Shown piece after piece: positions 52,634 to 61,628 of a stretch of 64,000 nt of DNA. The position numbers were made by a program, and so were the translations under genes. A model generated the notes under the pieces. The model had not been told where the DNA came from and searched no databases. It worked only from the letters and a program-made list of their open reading frames with translations. Numbering within the stretch: position 1 is the stretch's first letter; each line of letters begins with the position of its first letter. Origin of the DNA: JANQNX01 sp965601665 (GTDB taxonomy: Bacteria; Pseudomonadota; Gammaproteobacteria; Eutrophobiales; Eutrophobiaceae); the NCBI GenBank assembly GCA_965601665.1, contig OZ271833.1, forward strand, positions 124,001 to 188,000, read 5' to 3'.

Positions 52634-55459
52634 CTAGGATTTAAATGCGACGATATTGTCGCTTACAGTTGGCGCGTTGCCCAGCAACTCGTCCAGCGGC
52701 CTTGGTTTTTCTATTCCATAGCCCTGGGCATAGTCAACGTCTATCAGTTTCAGCATGCCTTTGATTTCATCGTTTTCGACGAATTCAGCGATCGTTTTCA
52801 TGCCCATCACCTGGGCAATCTGGTTGATCGAACGCACCATTTCATGATCAATAGGATCATCTTTGATGTCTTTAACAAACATGCCATCAATCTTGATGTA
52901 ATCAACAGGCAAGTTCTTCAGATAGGCGAATGAAGATAACCCGCTGCCGAAGTCATCAAGTGAAAATGCACAGCCCATTTTTTTCAGTTCAATAATGGTT
53001 TTCTGCGCAAGAGTTACGTTCGCAATCGCTGCTGTTTCTGTAATCTCAAAACATAGCTTTTTCGCCAGTTCTGGAGAGTTTTTAAGCAAATCACTCACAA
53101 AATAGAGAAAGGTTTCGTCTGTGAGTGATGGGCCGGAGATGTTAATCGAAAGATGCTGGACCCTGGCGAGGAAGTCAGGCTGCTTTTTAAGTTCATTGCA
53201 GGCATGCTTAATGACCCAACGGTCTATCTTTTTAATCAGGTTATAGCGTTCAGCAGCGGGCAGGAAACTACCAGGAAGAAAGGTCTTTCCTTCTTCATCC
53301 CGCATTCTAATCAGCAATTCAAACTGGTCTTGCGTTTCACTATTACTAATTGGTGTAATGCGCTGTGCATAAAGACAGAAAAGGTCTTTTTCAAGTGCGC
53401 TGTAAATTTCCGTTACCCACTGCATTTCGCCATGACGTTGGCTGAGCACTTTATCACTGGGATTAAACACGTGATAACGATTGCGGCCCAACTCCTTGGC
53501 GGCATAGCAGGATGCATCAGCATGTTTCATTAGCTCGGTATAGTCTCTGACATACTCATCTATCGCTACCAGGCCTATGCTGGCACCAATGCGAAAGACG
53601 TGACCCTCCCAACTAAACTGGTACTCCTGCAAAGCCTTGAGTATTTTTTTTACCACTCGCTGCGCATGTTGCATACTGCAGTGTTCCATCAACAGCGCGA
53701 ATTCATCTCCACCCAGTCTCGCCAACATGTCGCCTTCCCGCGTCTGGCGGCGCAGCAATGCGCTTATCTGTCTTAGCAGGTCATCACCGGCAATATGCCC
53801 GCAGGTATCGTTAACAATCTTGAACTGATCCAGATCGAGAAAACACAGTGCATGTCGCGTATTTTGCGAAAGGGTATTTTTTATTGTCCCTTTGGCGCGT
53901 CGTTCAAATTCTCGCCTGTTGTATAACCCGGTAAGCGCATCATGAGATGCCTGGAAACTGAGTTTCTGTGACAACTCGTATTCATGCGTGATGTCCTGGT
54001 GAATGCTGATGTAGTGGGTAACTTCATTCAGGTGGTTTTTGATAGAGGAAATGATCACATTGTTTTGCTGGATATCGCCATTTCTCTTTACATAGGGCAG
54101 GGTTCCCTTCCAGTCCTGTCCTTTAGCGAGTCGCTTCTGCATGTCTACATAATTAGAATCGGAAGGGTCTTGTGCCTGCAAGATAGAGATAGGTTTACCA
54201 ATAACCTCGTTACGTTCATAACCATAATTTTCTATAAATCCGGGGTTCACGTATTCAATTATTCCGTCCGGGTCCATGATAACGACGGCGGCGCTACTGG
54301 CTTCAACGGCCTTGGATAGCTTTTTCAGTTCTTCTTCCGATTCCTTGGTATGTGTGATGTCCGTTAGCGTGCCTGACATACGCAGCGGATTGCCATCTTT
54401 CCCCCATTCAACTACCTGACCGCGTTCAACCACCCAGGTTGTTTTTCCCGTCTTGTGGAAGACGCGACAGGTGCATTCGTAAAACTCCGACTTTTTTTCG
54501 AAGTGTTCATTCATAAGGCGCCTCGATTCATCGCGATCATCAGGATGAATCCAGTCCCACCACCAGTTATCAGATACCAGTTTAAGCTCATCAAGATCGT
54601 AACCTGAAATTTCCTTCCATCGATCGGACAGTGTTACAACATGGTCCTTGATATTCCACTCCCATGTTCCAACATTGGTGGCCTTGATGATCTCCTGCAA
54701 GCGTCGCTCATTTTCACGTAGTTTGAGTTCGGCTTTCTTGTTTTCGCTGATATCACGCATGAAACAATAGTGACCAACATGCTCGCCATCATCATTCTTG
54801 ATTTGTACGAGTAACAGCTGCTTGAAAAAAACACTGCCGTCTTTCCTGATTGCAAGTGATTCATGTTCTGCGCGGCCGTCACGCAGCATGATCTCGAAGG
54901 CCTTGTAACCGCCTTCATGGTCTTCCTCGGGTACCGTCACTTGCCAGGATTGCCCAATCAGTTCATCCGGCGTGTAGCCAAGCATGCGTGCATATTCGTC
55001 ACGTACGACGACAAAAATACCGTTTTTATCCAGTCTTGAGACGCCTTGCATAGCGTTGTTAAGCGCGAGTTCAAGATCCTCGGTGTGTTTTATCTGGTGG
55101 TACTGATCTGTCGTATCAGTACCCTGATAGATGTAGCCACTAACATTACCTTGCTCATCAAAAACCGGGTTCAGGATGACATCCATGTAGCGTTCGCTCT
55201 GGTTTGGAAACTTGAACCAGGTCTGGTATTGCACCCTTTCTCCTTGCAGGCATTGATCAGACCAGGGACGGGTTTTTTTGGAAATGAACTCTTCGCCGAA
55301 AAAGTCGGATGGCGATTTTGCAATCGCATCTTCCGGTTTTATGCCGAGCGCGTCGGCGTAGGATTTGTTCATCGCAATATAACGATACTGGTTATCAACA
55401 AGCGCGACGTAGTCGCTTATACTGTTAATGATGCTGTCGTATATTGCCGTTTTGTTCAT
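52634..55459 (-). CDS. PAS-repeat GGDEF-EAL protein (c-di-GMP turnover)
   Basis: 941-residue cytosolic signalling enzyme. About four PAS/PAC units (roughly 1-120, 125-245, 255-375, 380-500), then GGDEF with intact RLGGDEFALL (583-587) and an EAL domain. The EAL signature itself reads ELLIRM (E714), but ITETA, DDFGSGLSSF, IKIDGMFV and IAEFVEND are present, so the phosphodiesterase is probably active. No membrane span. PAS signals unknown. Its start is divergent from a serine-protease gene. Confidence 0.92.
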   Translation of the reverse strand: MNKTAIYDSIINSISDYVALVDNQYRYIAMNKSYADALGIKPEDAIAKSPSDFFGEEFISKKTRPWSDQCLQGERVQYQTWFKFPNQSERYMDVILNPVFDEQGNVSGYIYQGTDTTDQYHQIKHTEDLELALNNAMQGVSRLDKNGIFVVVRDEYARMLGYTPDELIGQSWQVTVPEEDHEGGYKAFEIMLRDGRAEHESLAIRKDGSVFFKQLLLVQIKNDDGEHVGHYCFMRDISENKKAELKLRENERRLQEIIKATNVGTWEWNIKDHVVTLSDRWKEISGYDLDELKLVSDNWWWDWIHPDDRDESRRLMNEHFEKKSEFYECTCRVFHKTGKTTWVVERGQVVEWGKDGNPLRMSGTLTDITHTKESEEELKKLSKAVEASSAAVVIMDPDGIIEYVNPGFIENYGYERNEVIGKPISILQAQDPSDSNYVDMQKRLAKGQDWKGTLPYVKRNGDIQQNNVIISSIKNHLNEVTHYISIHQDITHEYELSQKLSFQASHDALTGLYNRREFERRAKGTIKNTLSQNTRHALCFLDLDQFKIVNDTCGHIAGDDLLRQISALLRRQTREGDMLARLGGDEFALLMEHCSMQHAQRVVKKILKALQEYQFSWEGHVFRIGASIGLVAIDEYVRDYTELMKHADASCYAAKELGRNRYHVFNPSDKVLSQRHGEMQWVTEIYSALEKDLFCLYAQRITPISNSETQDQFELLIRMRDEEGKTFLPGSFLPAAERYNLIKKIDRWVIKHACNELKKQPDFLARVQHLSINISGPSLTDETFLYFVSDLLKNSPELAKKLCFEITETAAIANVTLAQKTIIELKKMGCAFSLDDFGSGLSSFAYLKNLPVDYIKIDGMFVKDIKDDPIDHEMVRSINQIAQVMGMKTIAEFVENDEIKGMLKLIDVDYAQGYGIEKPRPLDELLGNAPTVSDNIVAFKS

Positions 55460-55737
55460 TTGTACCTTCTTCGGTATAACAAAAATAACATATCAATTAT
55501 AAGGAGCAAGAAACATACCGGTATTGAAAAAGATAGAAGGTTTGCTGGTAATTCCTTTTAAATTCAATGCTTTAACAAGCCCTTATTTTCACCTTTTATT
55601 TTGACTGTGGGTACCATTCCAAATATGCTAATTAACTATAGAAAAACATATGTGGATGTCCAGTAACCCGTCGTGACTTTTATTGCGGTGGCAGATTGTC
55701 TTGGTCAGACTAACTAAAACAGTAAATCAGGCTTGGT

Positions 55738-56475
55738 ATGGCAATAGTTGAACCGCTGTTATTAACTGCAACCAGGATACAAACCTTCATCGGTGACCAG
55801 CATCTTACCAATGCGAGTGGTTTTTTCTTTGCGCGCGATCAGCGTCTGTACCTTGTTACCAGCAGGCATGTCATGTTCGATGAGCCAAGTGACCATCGAC
55901 CGGATAGTATCCGGATAGAGTTGCATACCGACGCCGATAATATGGCCAGTTCAATTGGCTATTCCATCCCCTTGTATGACGGTACTCAAAGCAATTGGCG
56001 TCACGCTGTTGATGCAGCCGGAGAAATCGATGTTGCTGTCATTGAGCTGGATCGACAAAATTTGCCTGAAACCATGGCCTATGCTGCTTTTACACCGGCA
56101 CACCTGTTGCCAGCAGATGCGACCATCAATATAGGCATTCGCTTGCTGGTTATTGGCTACCCTCTCGGTTTTCACGATACGCTGCACCATATTCCTGTGG
56201 TCAGGGGAGGCTGCTTGTCTTCATCATACGGTTTGCGCTTCCAGGGCAGTGGTTTCTTTCTTACCGATGCAAGAACGCATCGCGGAATTAGCGGTGCACC
56301 CGTGGTCATGAGGACAGACAAACCTCGCGCAGAGCTGGGTGACCTACAGTGTTATCTGCTCGGCATTCATTCATCCCGGCTTGATCTTGGTACCCGTGAT
56401 GTCAAGCTGGATGAGGCACTGGCGCTGAATTGTTCCTGGTATGCTGACATTCTGCTGACACTTACCGAAAACTGA
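55738..56475 (+). CDS. Trypsin-like serine protease domain protein
   Basis: 245 residues with a chymotrypsin-fold triad: H44 in LVTSRHVM, D98 in GEIDVAVIEL, S185 in HRGISGAPVV. No signal peptide is evident, so cytosolic; it lacks a PDZ domain. Such stand-alone trypsin-like proteins are often of unknown role, some associated with defence islands. Neighbours are a c-di-GMP enzyme and a GFA-family protein, giving no clear context. Confidence 0.82.
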   Translation: MAIVEPLLLTATRIQTFIGDQHLTNASGFFFARDQRLYLVTSRHVMFDEPSDHRPDSIRIELHTDADNMASSIGYSIPLYDGTQSNWRHAVDAAGEIDVAVIELDRQNLPETMAYAAFTPAHLLPADATINIGIRLLVIGYPLGFHDTLHHIPVVRGGCLSSSYGLRFQGSGFFLTDARTHRGISGAPVVMRTDKPRAELGDLQCYLLGIHSSRLDLGTRDVKLDEALALNCSWYADILLTLTEN

Positions 56476-56534
56476 CCGCGTTTTTTAGTAACATTCACTA
56501 TTCATAGTTCGTTTTTTCAACCGGGGTCTATTTT

Positions 56535-56963
56535 ATGACTGAAACAACAATAACCGGCAGCTGCCTGTGCGGGGTTGTTGCCTATGAGATCAGCGGGCCG
56601 TTCAAGATATTCCAGTATTGCCACTGTTCCCGTTGCAGGAAGGTCAGTGGTAGTGCCCATGCGGCCAATCTTTTCGTCCCGCCGGAACAGTTCAACTGGA
56701 CCCGCGGCCAGTCCAGGCTTGGCCGTTTTGAACACCCTGATGCCCGCTATTTTGCCACTTGCTTCTGCACTTGTTGCGGTTCATCGATGCCGTGGGAGGT
56801 ACAGGGTGGAAAAAATATCGTGGTGACAGCAGGGACACTTGATGATGACCCGGGCATCAGGCCGATGTGGAATATTTTCAGCGGTTCCCGTGCCTGCTGG
56901 TTTGAAGGCACTGAGTCATTGCCACAACATGACGCGTTTCCAAAGCGCCGCCGCGATCACTGA
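56535..56963 (+). CDS. GFA-family zinc protein
   Basis: 142 residues with the zinc ligands GSCLCGVVAYE, HCSRCRKVSGSAHAAN and CFCTCCGSSMPW, spacing typical of the GFA (glutathione-dependent formaldehyde-activating) family. Most family members are of unknown function; the name comes from Paracoccus Gfa. With serine-cycle genes in the window, a C1 role is tempting but unproven. The stop is 15 bases from the stop of the LysR gene on the other strand. Confidence 0.85.
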   Translation: MTETTITGSCLCGVVAYEISGPFKIFQYCHCSRCRKVSGSAHAANLFVPPEQFNWTRGQSRLGRFEHPDARYFATCFCTCCGSSMPWEVQGGKNIVVTAGTLDDDPGIRPMWNIFSGSRACWFEGTESLPQHDAFPKRRRDH

Positions 56964-56977
56964 CGGCACGCATTACT

Positions 56978-57892
56978 TTATGACGGGCAGTGCCTGTCCC
57001 AGTAGGGTTTATCGCCGAAGCGTTCAACCAGAAAGTCGATAAAGGCGCGCATGCGTTGTGACAGGTAGCGATTTTTTGGATACACCGCATAGGCATCTAC
57101 GGGCATTGGCTTGTAAGCTGTCATCACCGGTACGAGTTGATGCTGTTGAATCGCCTGCCAACTGATAAACGTGGGTGTAGCGACGATTCCGTGTCCGGCG
57201 ATAGCCATATCCCTTAAAAACTCGCCGTTGTTGGCCTCAATGGCGGAATTGACCTTGATTCGATGTTGTTTACCTTCACTATCCAGCAGCAGCCAGTGAC
57301 GCAACCCTGTCATGTTGTAATGCAGTAATTTATGCTTCTGTAAATCATTCAGCGACTCGGGTGTGCCATGTTGCTCGAGGTATGCCGGGCTGGCGCACAA
57401 CAATATACGTATCGGACAGATCTTGCGTGCCACCAGGCTTGAGTCTTCCAGTCGCGCAATGCGAAAGGCCAGGTCCAGTCCTTCCTCAACCAGATCGACC
57501 TTGCGATCTGAAAAATCGATATTGATGTGGATGCCGGGATGTTGCCTGACAAAGTGATCGATAGCAGAAGACAGGTGTGAGACACCAAATGATAAGGGAG
57601 CTGCCAGACTTATCGAACCTGCCAGGGCCACATTGGCATCCATGGTGAGCGCATTCAGTTCAGCGACGTCGTCGGCGATCCTGGTCGCGCGCTCGTAATA
57701 ATTTTCGCCGGCTTCCGTGAGGCTCGAAGAGCGCGTGGTGCGATTGAGCAAGCGCACACCGAGGCGTGTTTCCAGTTCCACCAAGCGTCTACTGACGGCC
57801 GATTTGGCCATGCCCAGTTGCTCTGCGGCCTTGCTGATACCGCCTGCTTCCACCACGCGAATGAAGACGCTCATGTCTTCGAGCTGTCCCAT
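56978..57892 (-). CDS. LysR-type transcriptional regulator
   Basis: 304 residues: N-terminal winged helix (GGISKAAEQLGMAKSAVSRR) and a substrate-binding domain from about 90. It is divergent from the pirin-GST-SDR-CDGSH genes across a 113-base AT-rich spacer, the usual arrangement for a LysR regulator and its targets. Its effector is unknown; quinones or electrophiles are plausible from the target genes. Confidence 0.93.
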   Translation of the reverse strand: MGQLEDMSVFIRVVEAGGISKAAEQLGMAKSAVSRRLVELETRLGVRLLNRTTRSSSLTEAGENYYERATRIADDVAELNALTMDANVALAGSISLAAPLSFGVSHLSSAIDHFVRQHPGIHINIDFSDRKVDLVEEGLDLAFRIARLEDSSLVARKICPIRILLCASPAYLEQHGTPESLNDLQKHKLLHYNMTGLRHWLLLDSEGKQHRIKVNSAIEANNGEFLRDMAIAGHGIVATPTFISWQAIQQHQLVPVMTAYKPMPVDAYAVYPKNRYLSQRMRAFIDFLVERFGDKPYWDRHCPS

Positions 57893-58005
57893 TAATAGTT
57901 CTCCAAATTAGAACAATGTTTTTCAAATTCTCCTGTTTATTCATATTTTGTCAACATCTAGAATGCCGGTCATCTGATATTTAACGATTTGAACAGGTGA
58001 TTAAC

Positions 58006-58857
58006 ATGTCTGAACAAGTAAGAGAATTAACCACGGTGACACAGGGTCATCCCGCCATGGACGGTGATGGTGTGCGCATGACGCGGGTGATAGGTACACC
58101 CGAATTGAACATGCTGGATCCATTTCTATTACTGGATGCCTTTGAGTCCGATCGTCCCGATGACTACATCGGTGGTTTCCCGGCGCATCCGCACCGCGGT
58201 TTTGAAACCGTGACGTATTTACTTGCCGGTAGTATGCGCCATCGTGACAGTGTTGGTAACGAGGGCGTGATCGAACCAGGTGGTGTACAGTGGATGACCG
58301 CGGGCAAAGGCATCATTCATTCCGAGATGCCGGAACAGGAAAACGGCTTGCTGCAGGGTTTCCAGCTTTGGGTCAACCTGCCGGCAAGCCATAAGATGCA
58401 GGTACCGGCCTACCAGGAATTTCCAGCGGACCAGGTCAGCGTTGAACAAAGAGACAACGGTACCGGGATCAGGATTATTGCGGGTACGACAAACATGGGC
58501 ACGACCGGACCGGTCGTAAACGAACTTGTGGATCCAACCTATATGGATGTGTCGTTACCGGAAGGTGAAACCCTTGAACAAGCTGTCGCTGAAGAAGACA
58601 ACACGTTTATCTTTGTGATTTCCGGGAGCCTGCTTGTCGGCGAGCGTGAACGTGTACTTGGCAACAGGCAACTGGGGATTTTACGCCACGGTTCTTCTGT
58701 TAGCGTCAAGGCGGAGACAGGCTCACGTTTTTTACTGGTTTCAGCACGACCCTTGAACGAGCCGGTCGCGCGAGGCGGGCCGTTCGTGATGAACACGAAG
58801 CAGGAAGTACTGCAGGCATTTAATGATTATGAAAATAACCGTTTTACAGGAGCATAA
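58006..58857 (+). CDS. Pirin family protein
   Basis: 283-residue bicupin. The N-cupin holds metal ligands H61, H63 (PAHPHRGFETV), H105 and E107 (GIIHSEMPE). Bacterial pirins such as YhhW have quercetinase activity; others act as redox-sensitive regulators. The start has AGGTG eight bases ahead; a GTG three codons earlier is less likely. First gene after the divergent LysR and 2 bases before the hydroquinone-reductase gene, so they are co-transcribed. Confidence 0.93.
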   Translation: MSEQVRELTTVTQGHPAMDGDGVRMTRVIGTPELNMLDPFLLLDAFESDRPDDYIGGFPAHPHRGFETVTYLLAGSMRHRDSVGNEGVIEPGGVQWMTAGKGIIHSEMPEQENGLLQGFQLWVNLPASHKMQVPAYQEFPADQVSVEQRDNGTGIRIIAGTTNMGTTGPVVNELVDPTYMDVSLPEGETLEQAVAEEDNTFIFVISGSLLVGERERVLGNRQLGILRHGSSVSVKAETGSRFLLVSARPLNEPVARGGPFVMNTKQEVLQAFNDYENNRFTGA

Positions 58858-58859
58858 CC

Positions 58860-59852
58860 ATGGGTTTACTAGTTAATGGCGAATGGCACGATAAGTGGTA
58901 TGACACCAGCAAAAGCGGCGGCCGCTTTCAGCGCTCGAAATCGCAGTTCCGCAACTGGATTACCGCAGACGGGTCTGCGGGACCAACGGGCAGCGATGGT
59001 TTCAAGGCGGAACCGGGCCGCTATCATCTTTATGTTTCGCTGGCCTGTCCGTGGGCGAATCGCACCTTGATCTTTCGTGAACTGAAAGGCTTGCAGGACA
59101 TGATTAGCGTTTCCGTGGTGCATTGGTACATGGGCAAGGACGGCTGGACGTTTGAAGATGGAGAGGGCGTTGTAGCCGATCCAATACACAATGCCAGGTT
59201 TCTGCGCGAGGTTTATCTTGCCGCGGATAAAGAGTATACCGGGCGTGTAACGGTACCGATATTATGGGACAAGCATCGAAACACCATCGTTTCCAATGAG
59301 TCAGCAGATATCATCCGCATGTTCAATTCGGCCTTTGATCATCTTGGCGCAATAAAGGGTGATTATTATCCGGTAAGCAAGCGCGAGGAGATCGACGCCC
59401 TGAATGAGCGTATCTATGACACGGTCAATAATGGTGTTTACAAGGCCGGGTTTGCCACCACACAGGAGGCCTATGAGGAGGCCGTCACAGCCTTGTTTGG
59501 CTCACTTGATTGGCTTGAAAGCAAACTGGCGAAACAGCGTTATCTTGCTGGTCATGAGCCAACAGAGGCAGACTGGCGCCTGTTTACCACGCTGGTGCGC
59601 TTTGACCCGGTTTACCACGGGCACTTCAAGTGCAACCTGAAACAGTTACGCGATTACCCGAATCTTTGGGCCTATACGCGCGATCTGTATCAACAACCTG
59701 GCGTGGCTGACACCATTAATATGTTGCATATCAAACACCATTACTATGGCAGTCATGCAACGATCAACCCCACCGGTGTCGTACCGCTTGGCCCGGTAAT
59801 TGATTTTAATGAACCGCAGCAACGAGCAGCACTGCAAACAATTGCAGCCTGA
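58860..59852 (+). CDS. Glutathionyl-hydroquinone reductase (YqjG/ECM4 type)
   Basis: Reduces glutathionyl-hydroquinones with glutathione. 330 residues of the Xi-class GST family: FQRSKSQFRNWI at the start, catalytic C63 in SLACPWANRTL, and a C-terminal all-helical domain with YLAGHEPTEADWRLFTTLVR. Normal length. AGGAG ribosome site, 2 bases after pirin. With pirin, an SDR and a LysR regulator it suggests a response to quinones or other electrophiles. Confidence 0.94.
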   Translation: MGLLVNGEWHDKWYDTSKSGGRFQRSKSQFRNWITADGSAGPTGSDGFKAEPGRYHLYVSLACPWANRTLIFRELKGLQDMISVSVVHWYMGKDGWTFEDGEGVVADPIHNARFLREVYLAADKEYTGRVTVPILWDKHRNTIVSNESADIIRMFNSAFDHLGAIKGDYYPVSKREEIDALNERIYDTVNNGVYKAGFATTQEAYEEAVTALFGSLDWLESKLAKQRYLAGHEPTEADWRLFTTLVRFDPVYHGHFKCNLKQLRDYPNLWAYTRDLYQQPGVADTINMLHIKHHYYGSHATINPTGVVPLGPVIDFNEPQQRAALQTIAA

Positions 59853-59904
59853 ATGGCAGAAGAATTAATACGTCTTTAGATCTGATTTTTACAGGAGAAC
59901 AAAC

Positions 59905-60648
59905 ATGAGTTTTGACATCACCGGAAAAGTAGCATTAGTAACAGGTGGCAACAGAGGTATCGGCAAATCGATAGTTGAAACCCTGTTGAACAAGGGAGCA
60001 GCCAAGGTATACGTCGCGGTCAGAAACGTTGATAGCGCACAAGCATTGGTCGATACTTATGGCGACAAGGCCGTGCCGATCGAGGTAGACATGTCCAAAC
60101 CGGAGACCATTAGCGCGGCTGCCAAACAGGCGACCGATGTCGAACTTGTTATTAACAATGCGGGTGTCCTTTATAACGCAGACCCGCTTGCAGCAGATGC
60201 CTACGATAGCCTGTTGAAGGAGATTGACGTTAACGTAGGCGGCCTTATTCGCATAGCCCAGGCATTTGCGCCGGTACTGAAAGCCAACGGCGGCGGTGCA
60301 CTGGTGCAGTTGAATTCTGTGGCCTCGATGAAAAATTTTGCCGATTTCTCAACCTACTCGGCGTCCAAGGCTGCAGCATACTCAATTACCCAGGGTTTGA
60401 AAGAAAAACTGGAAGAGCAGGGAACGCAGGTTGTCAGTGTACACCCGGGGCCGATTGATACTGATATGGCGAACAACGCCGGTCTTGGCGAGATTGCCGA
60501 ACCACCAACGCTGGTTGCCGACGATATAGTAAGGGCATTAAGTGTAGGTGATTTTCATTCCTTCCCTGATACGATGGCCAGACAGATCTGGGACCAGTAC
60601 CAGTCCTATGCCAAAAACATCGTTGAAGTAAACATCATGGAAGGCTAG
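59905..60648 (+). CDS. Short-chain dehydrogenase/reductase
   Basis: 247 residues: VTGGNRGIGKS nucleotide loop, NNAGVLYN, catalytic YSASK, VSVHPGPIDTDMA. A classical SDR, substrate unknown; a carbonyl or quinone reductase fits the neighbours. AGGAG ribosome site, 52 bases after the hydroquinone reductase. It ends before a perfect 11-bp hairpin. Confidence 0.9.
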   Translation: MSFDITGKVALVTGGNRGIGKSIVETLLNKGAAKVYVAVRNVDSAQALVDTYGDKAVPIEVDMSKPETISAAAKQATDVELVINNAGVLYNADPLAADAYDSLLKEIDVNVGGLIRIAQAFAPVLKANGGGALVQLNSVASMKNFADFSTYSASKAAAYSITQGLKEKLEEQGTQVVSVHPGPIDTDMANNAGLGEIAEPPTLVADDIVRALSVGDFHSFPDTMARQIWDQYQSYAKNIVEVNIMEG

Positions 60649-60664
60649 TAGAAGTATCATATCG

Positions 60665-60689
60665 AGTGCGCTACGATGCGTAGCGCACT
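60665..60689 (+). terminator. Perfect 11-bp hairpin after the SDR gene
   Basis: Arms 60665-60675 and 60679-60689 are exactly complementary with loop ATG. The following bases are AT-rich without a T-run, so it is an imperfect terminator or an mRNA 3'-end stabiliser. Confidence 0.5.
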
Positions 60690-60726
60690 ATATTAATAAT
60701 TAATAGAAAAGCTACGAGAGAATAAT

Positions 60727-60987
60727 ATGACCAAACCAATTGTTGCCGATAACAAACCTATACCGGTAGAACTGGTAAAAGGCAAAGCAATCTACTTTTG
60801 TTCTTGTGGGCGTTCATCCAACCAGCCGTTTTGTGATGGTTCGCATTCAGGTACTGAATTAGCTCCCATTGAGTTTATTCCCGAGAAAGACGAGACAGGC
60901 TACCTTTGCGCGTGTAAACACACCAGCAACGTACCATTTTGTGATGGTTCGCACAGCCAGTTTAGTGATGATGAAGTAGGTAGCTAA
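60727..60987 (+). CDS. Tandem CDGSH iron-sulfur domain protein
   Basis: 86 residues with two CDGSH centres: CSCGRSSNQPFCDGSH and CACKHTSNVPFCDGSH. Each binds a 2Fe-2S cluster through three Cys and one His, as in mitoNEET. Such short bacterial proteins are linked to redox and iron-sulfur handling. Downstream of the SDR after a hairpin, with its own weak upstream region. Ends before another hairpin. Confidence 0.94.
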   Translation: MTKPIVADNKPIPVELVKGKAIYFCSCGRSSNQPFCDGSHSGTELAPIEFIPEKDETGYLCACKHTSNVPFCDGSHSQFSDDEVGS

Positions 60988-60997
60988 TGAAATGCTG

Positions 60998-61027
60998 GCC
61001 GACGGTTGCAATAGTGTAACCGTCGGC
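60998..61027 (+). terminator. Perfect 10-bp hairpin after the CDGSH gene
   Basis: GCCGACGGTT (60998-61007) and AACCGTCGGC (61018-61027) pair exactly with a 10-base loop, followed by TACTTT. Probably the end of the pirin-CDGSH transcript; the T-run is weak. Confidence 0.6.
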
Positions 61028-61032
61028 TACTT

Positions 61033-61177
61033 TCAGTTATTGACGACAGGGTAATCTATTTCAGCTACCTTGATTCGATTTTTGCCCTGGCTCCTGGCTT
61101 CGTTGATGATTGGTTCCCGCAACGTGATGCGTAACCAGACGTCGTTATTGATCAAGCCAACGTTAGCGCTTTATCAA
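61033..61177 (-). pseudogene. Decayed end of a diguanylate cyclase (GGDEF) gene
   Basis: On the minus strand, FDKAL (61177 downward; compare the GGDEF-terminal ADKALY) appears in one frame and EARSQGKNRIKVAEIDY, ending at a stop, in another. These are the typical last 30-40 residues of a GGDEF domain. The pieces are in different frames with stops between, and no GG(D/E)EF motif remains. It fills part of the 320-base gap between the CDGSH and DUF485 genes; the rest shows nothing. Confidence 0.5.
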
Positions 61178-61307
61178 ACCAGAGTCAGCGCCCCGCCAAT
61201 GCACTACATGGGAAGGTTTTCTAATATGATCAATAGCTAAGGCCATAAGGGCAATAAATAGTCGCCTGTATGAACATCGTGTTATTATTCGAAATAAAAC
61301 ACTTCTC

Positions 61308-61628
61308 ATGCAACACCTTTATAAGCAGATATATGCCGACCCCGAATTCCATGAACTGGAACACAAGCGTGGTGTTTTCAGTTGGTCACTCGCTTGTATA
61401 ACGCTACTAGTCTATTTTTCTTTCATCCTGGTCATTGCCTTTGCTCCTGAATGGTTTGCCCGACCGATTTCAGAGGGCAGTATCATTACCTGGGGTATTC
61501 CTTGCGGACTGGGCGTGATTTTCCTGAGCTTTATCCTGACTGGTATCTATGTCTTTCGTGCTAATGGTGAGTTTGATCATCTGACCCGCGACATTGTTGA
61601 CCATGTCAGGAGTAACGATGCAAGCTAA
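61308..61628 (+). CDS. DUF485 membrane protein (YjcH-like)
   Basis: 106 residues with two membrane spans (LACITLLVYFSFILVIAFAP and IPCGLGVIFLSFILTGIYVF). The DUF485 start IYADPEFHELEHKRGVFSW is typical. These proteins partner the acetate/solute symporter encoded next; the ATG of that gene lies inside the end of this one, so translation is coupled. Confidence 0.93.
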   Translation: MQHLYKQIYADPEFHELEHKRGVFSWSLACITLLVYFSFILVIAFAPEWFARPISEGSIITWGIPCGLGVIFLSFILTGIYVFRANGEFDHLTRDIVDHVRSNDAS

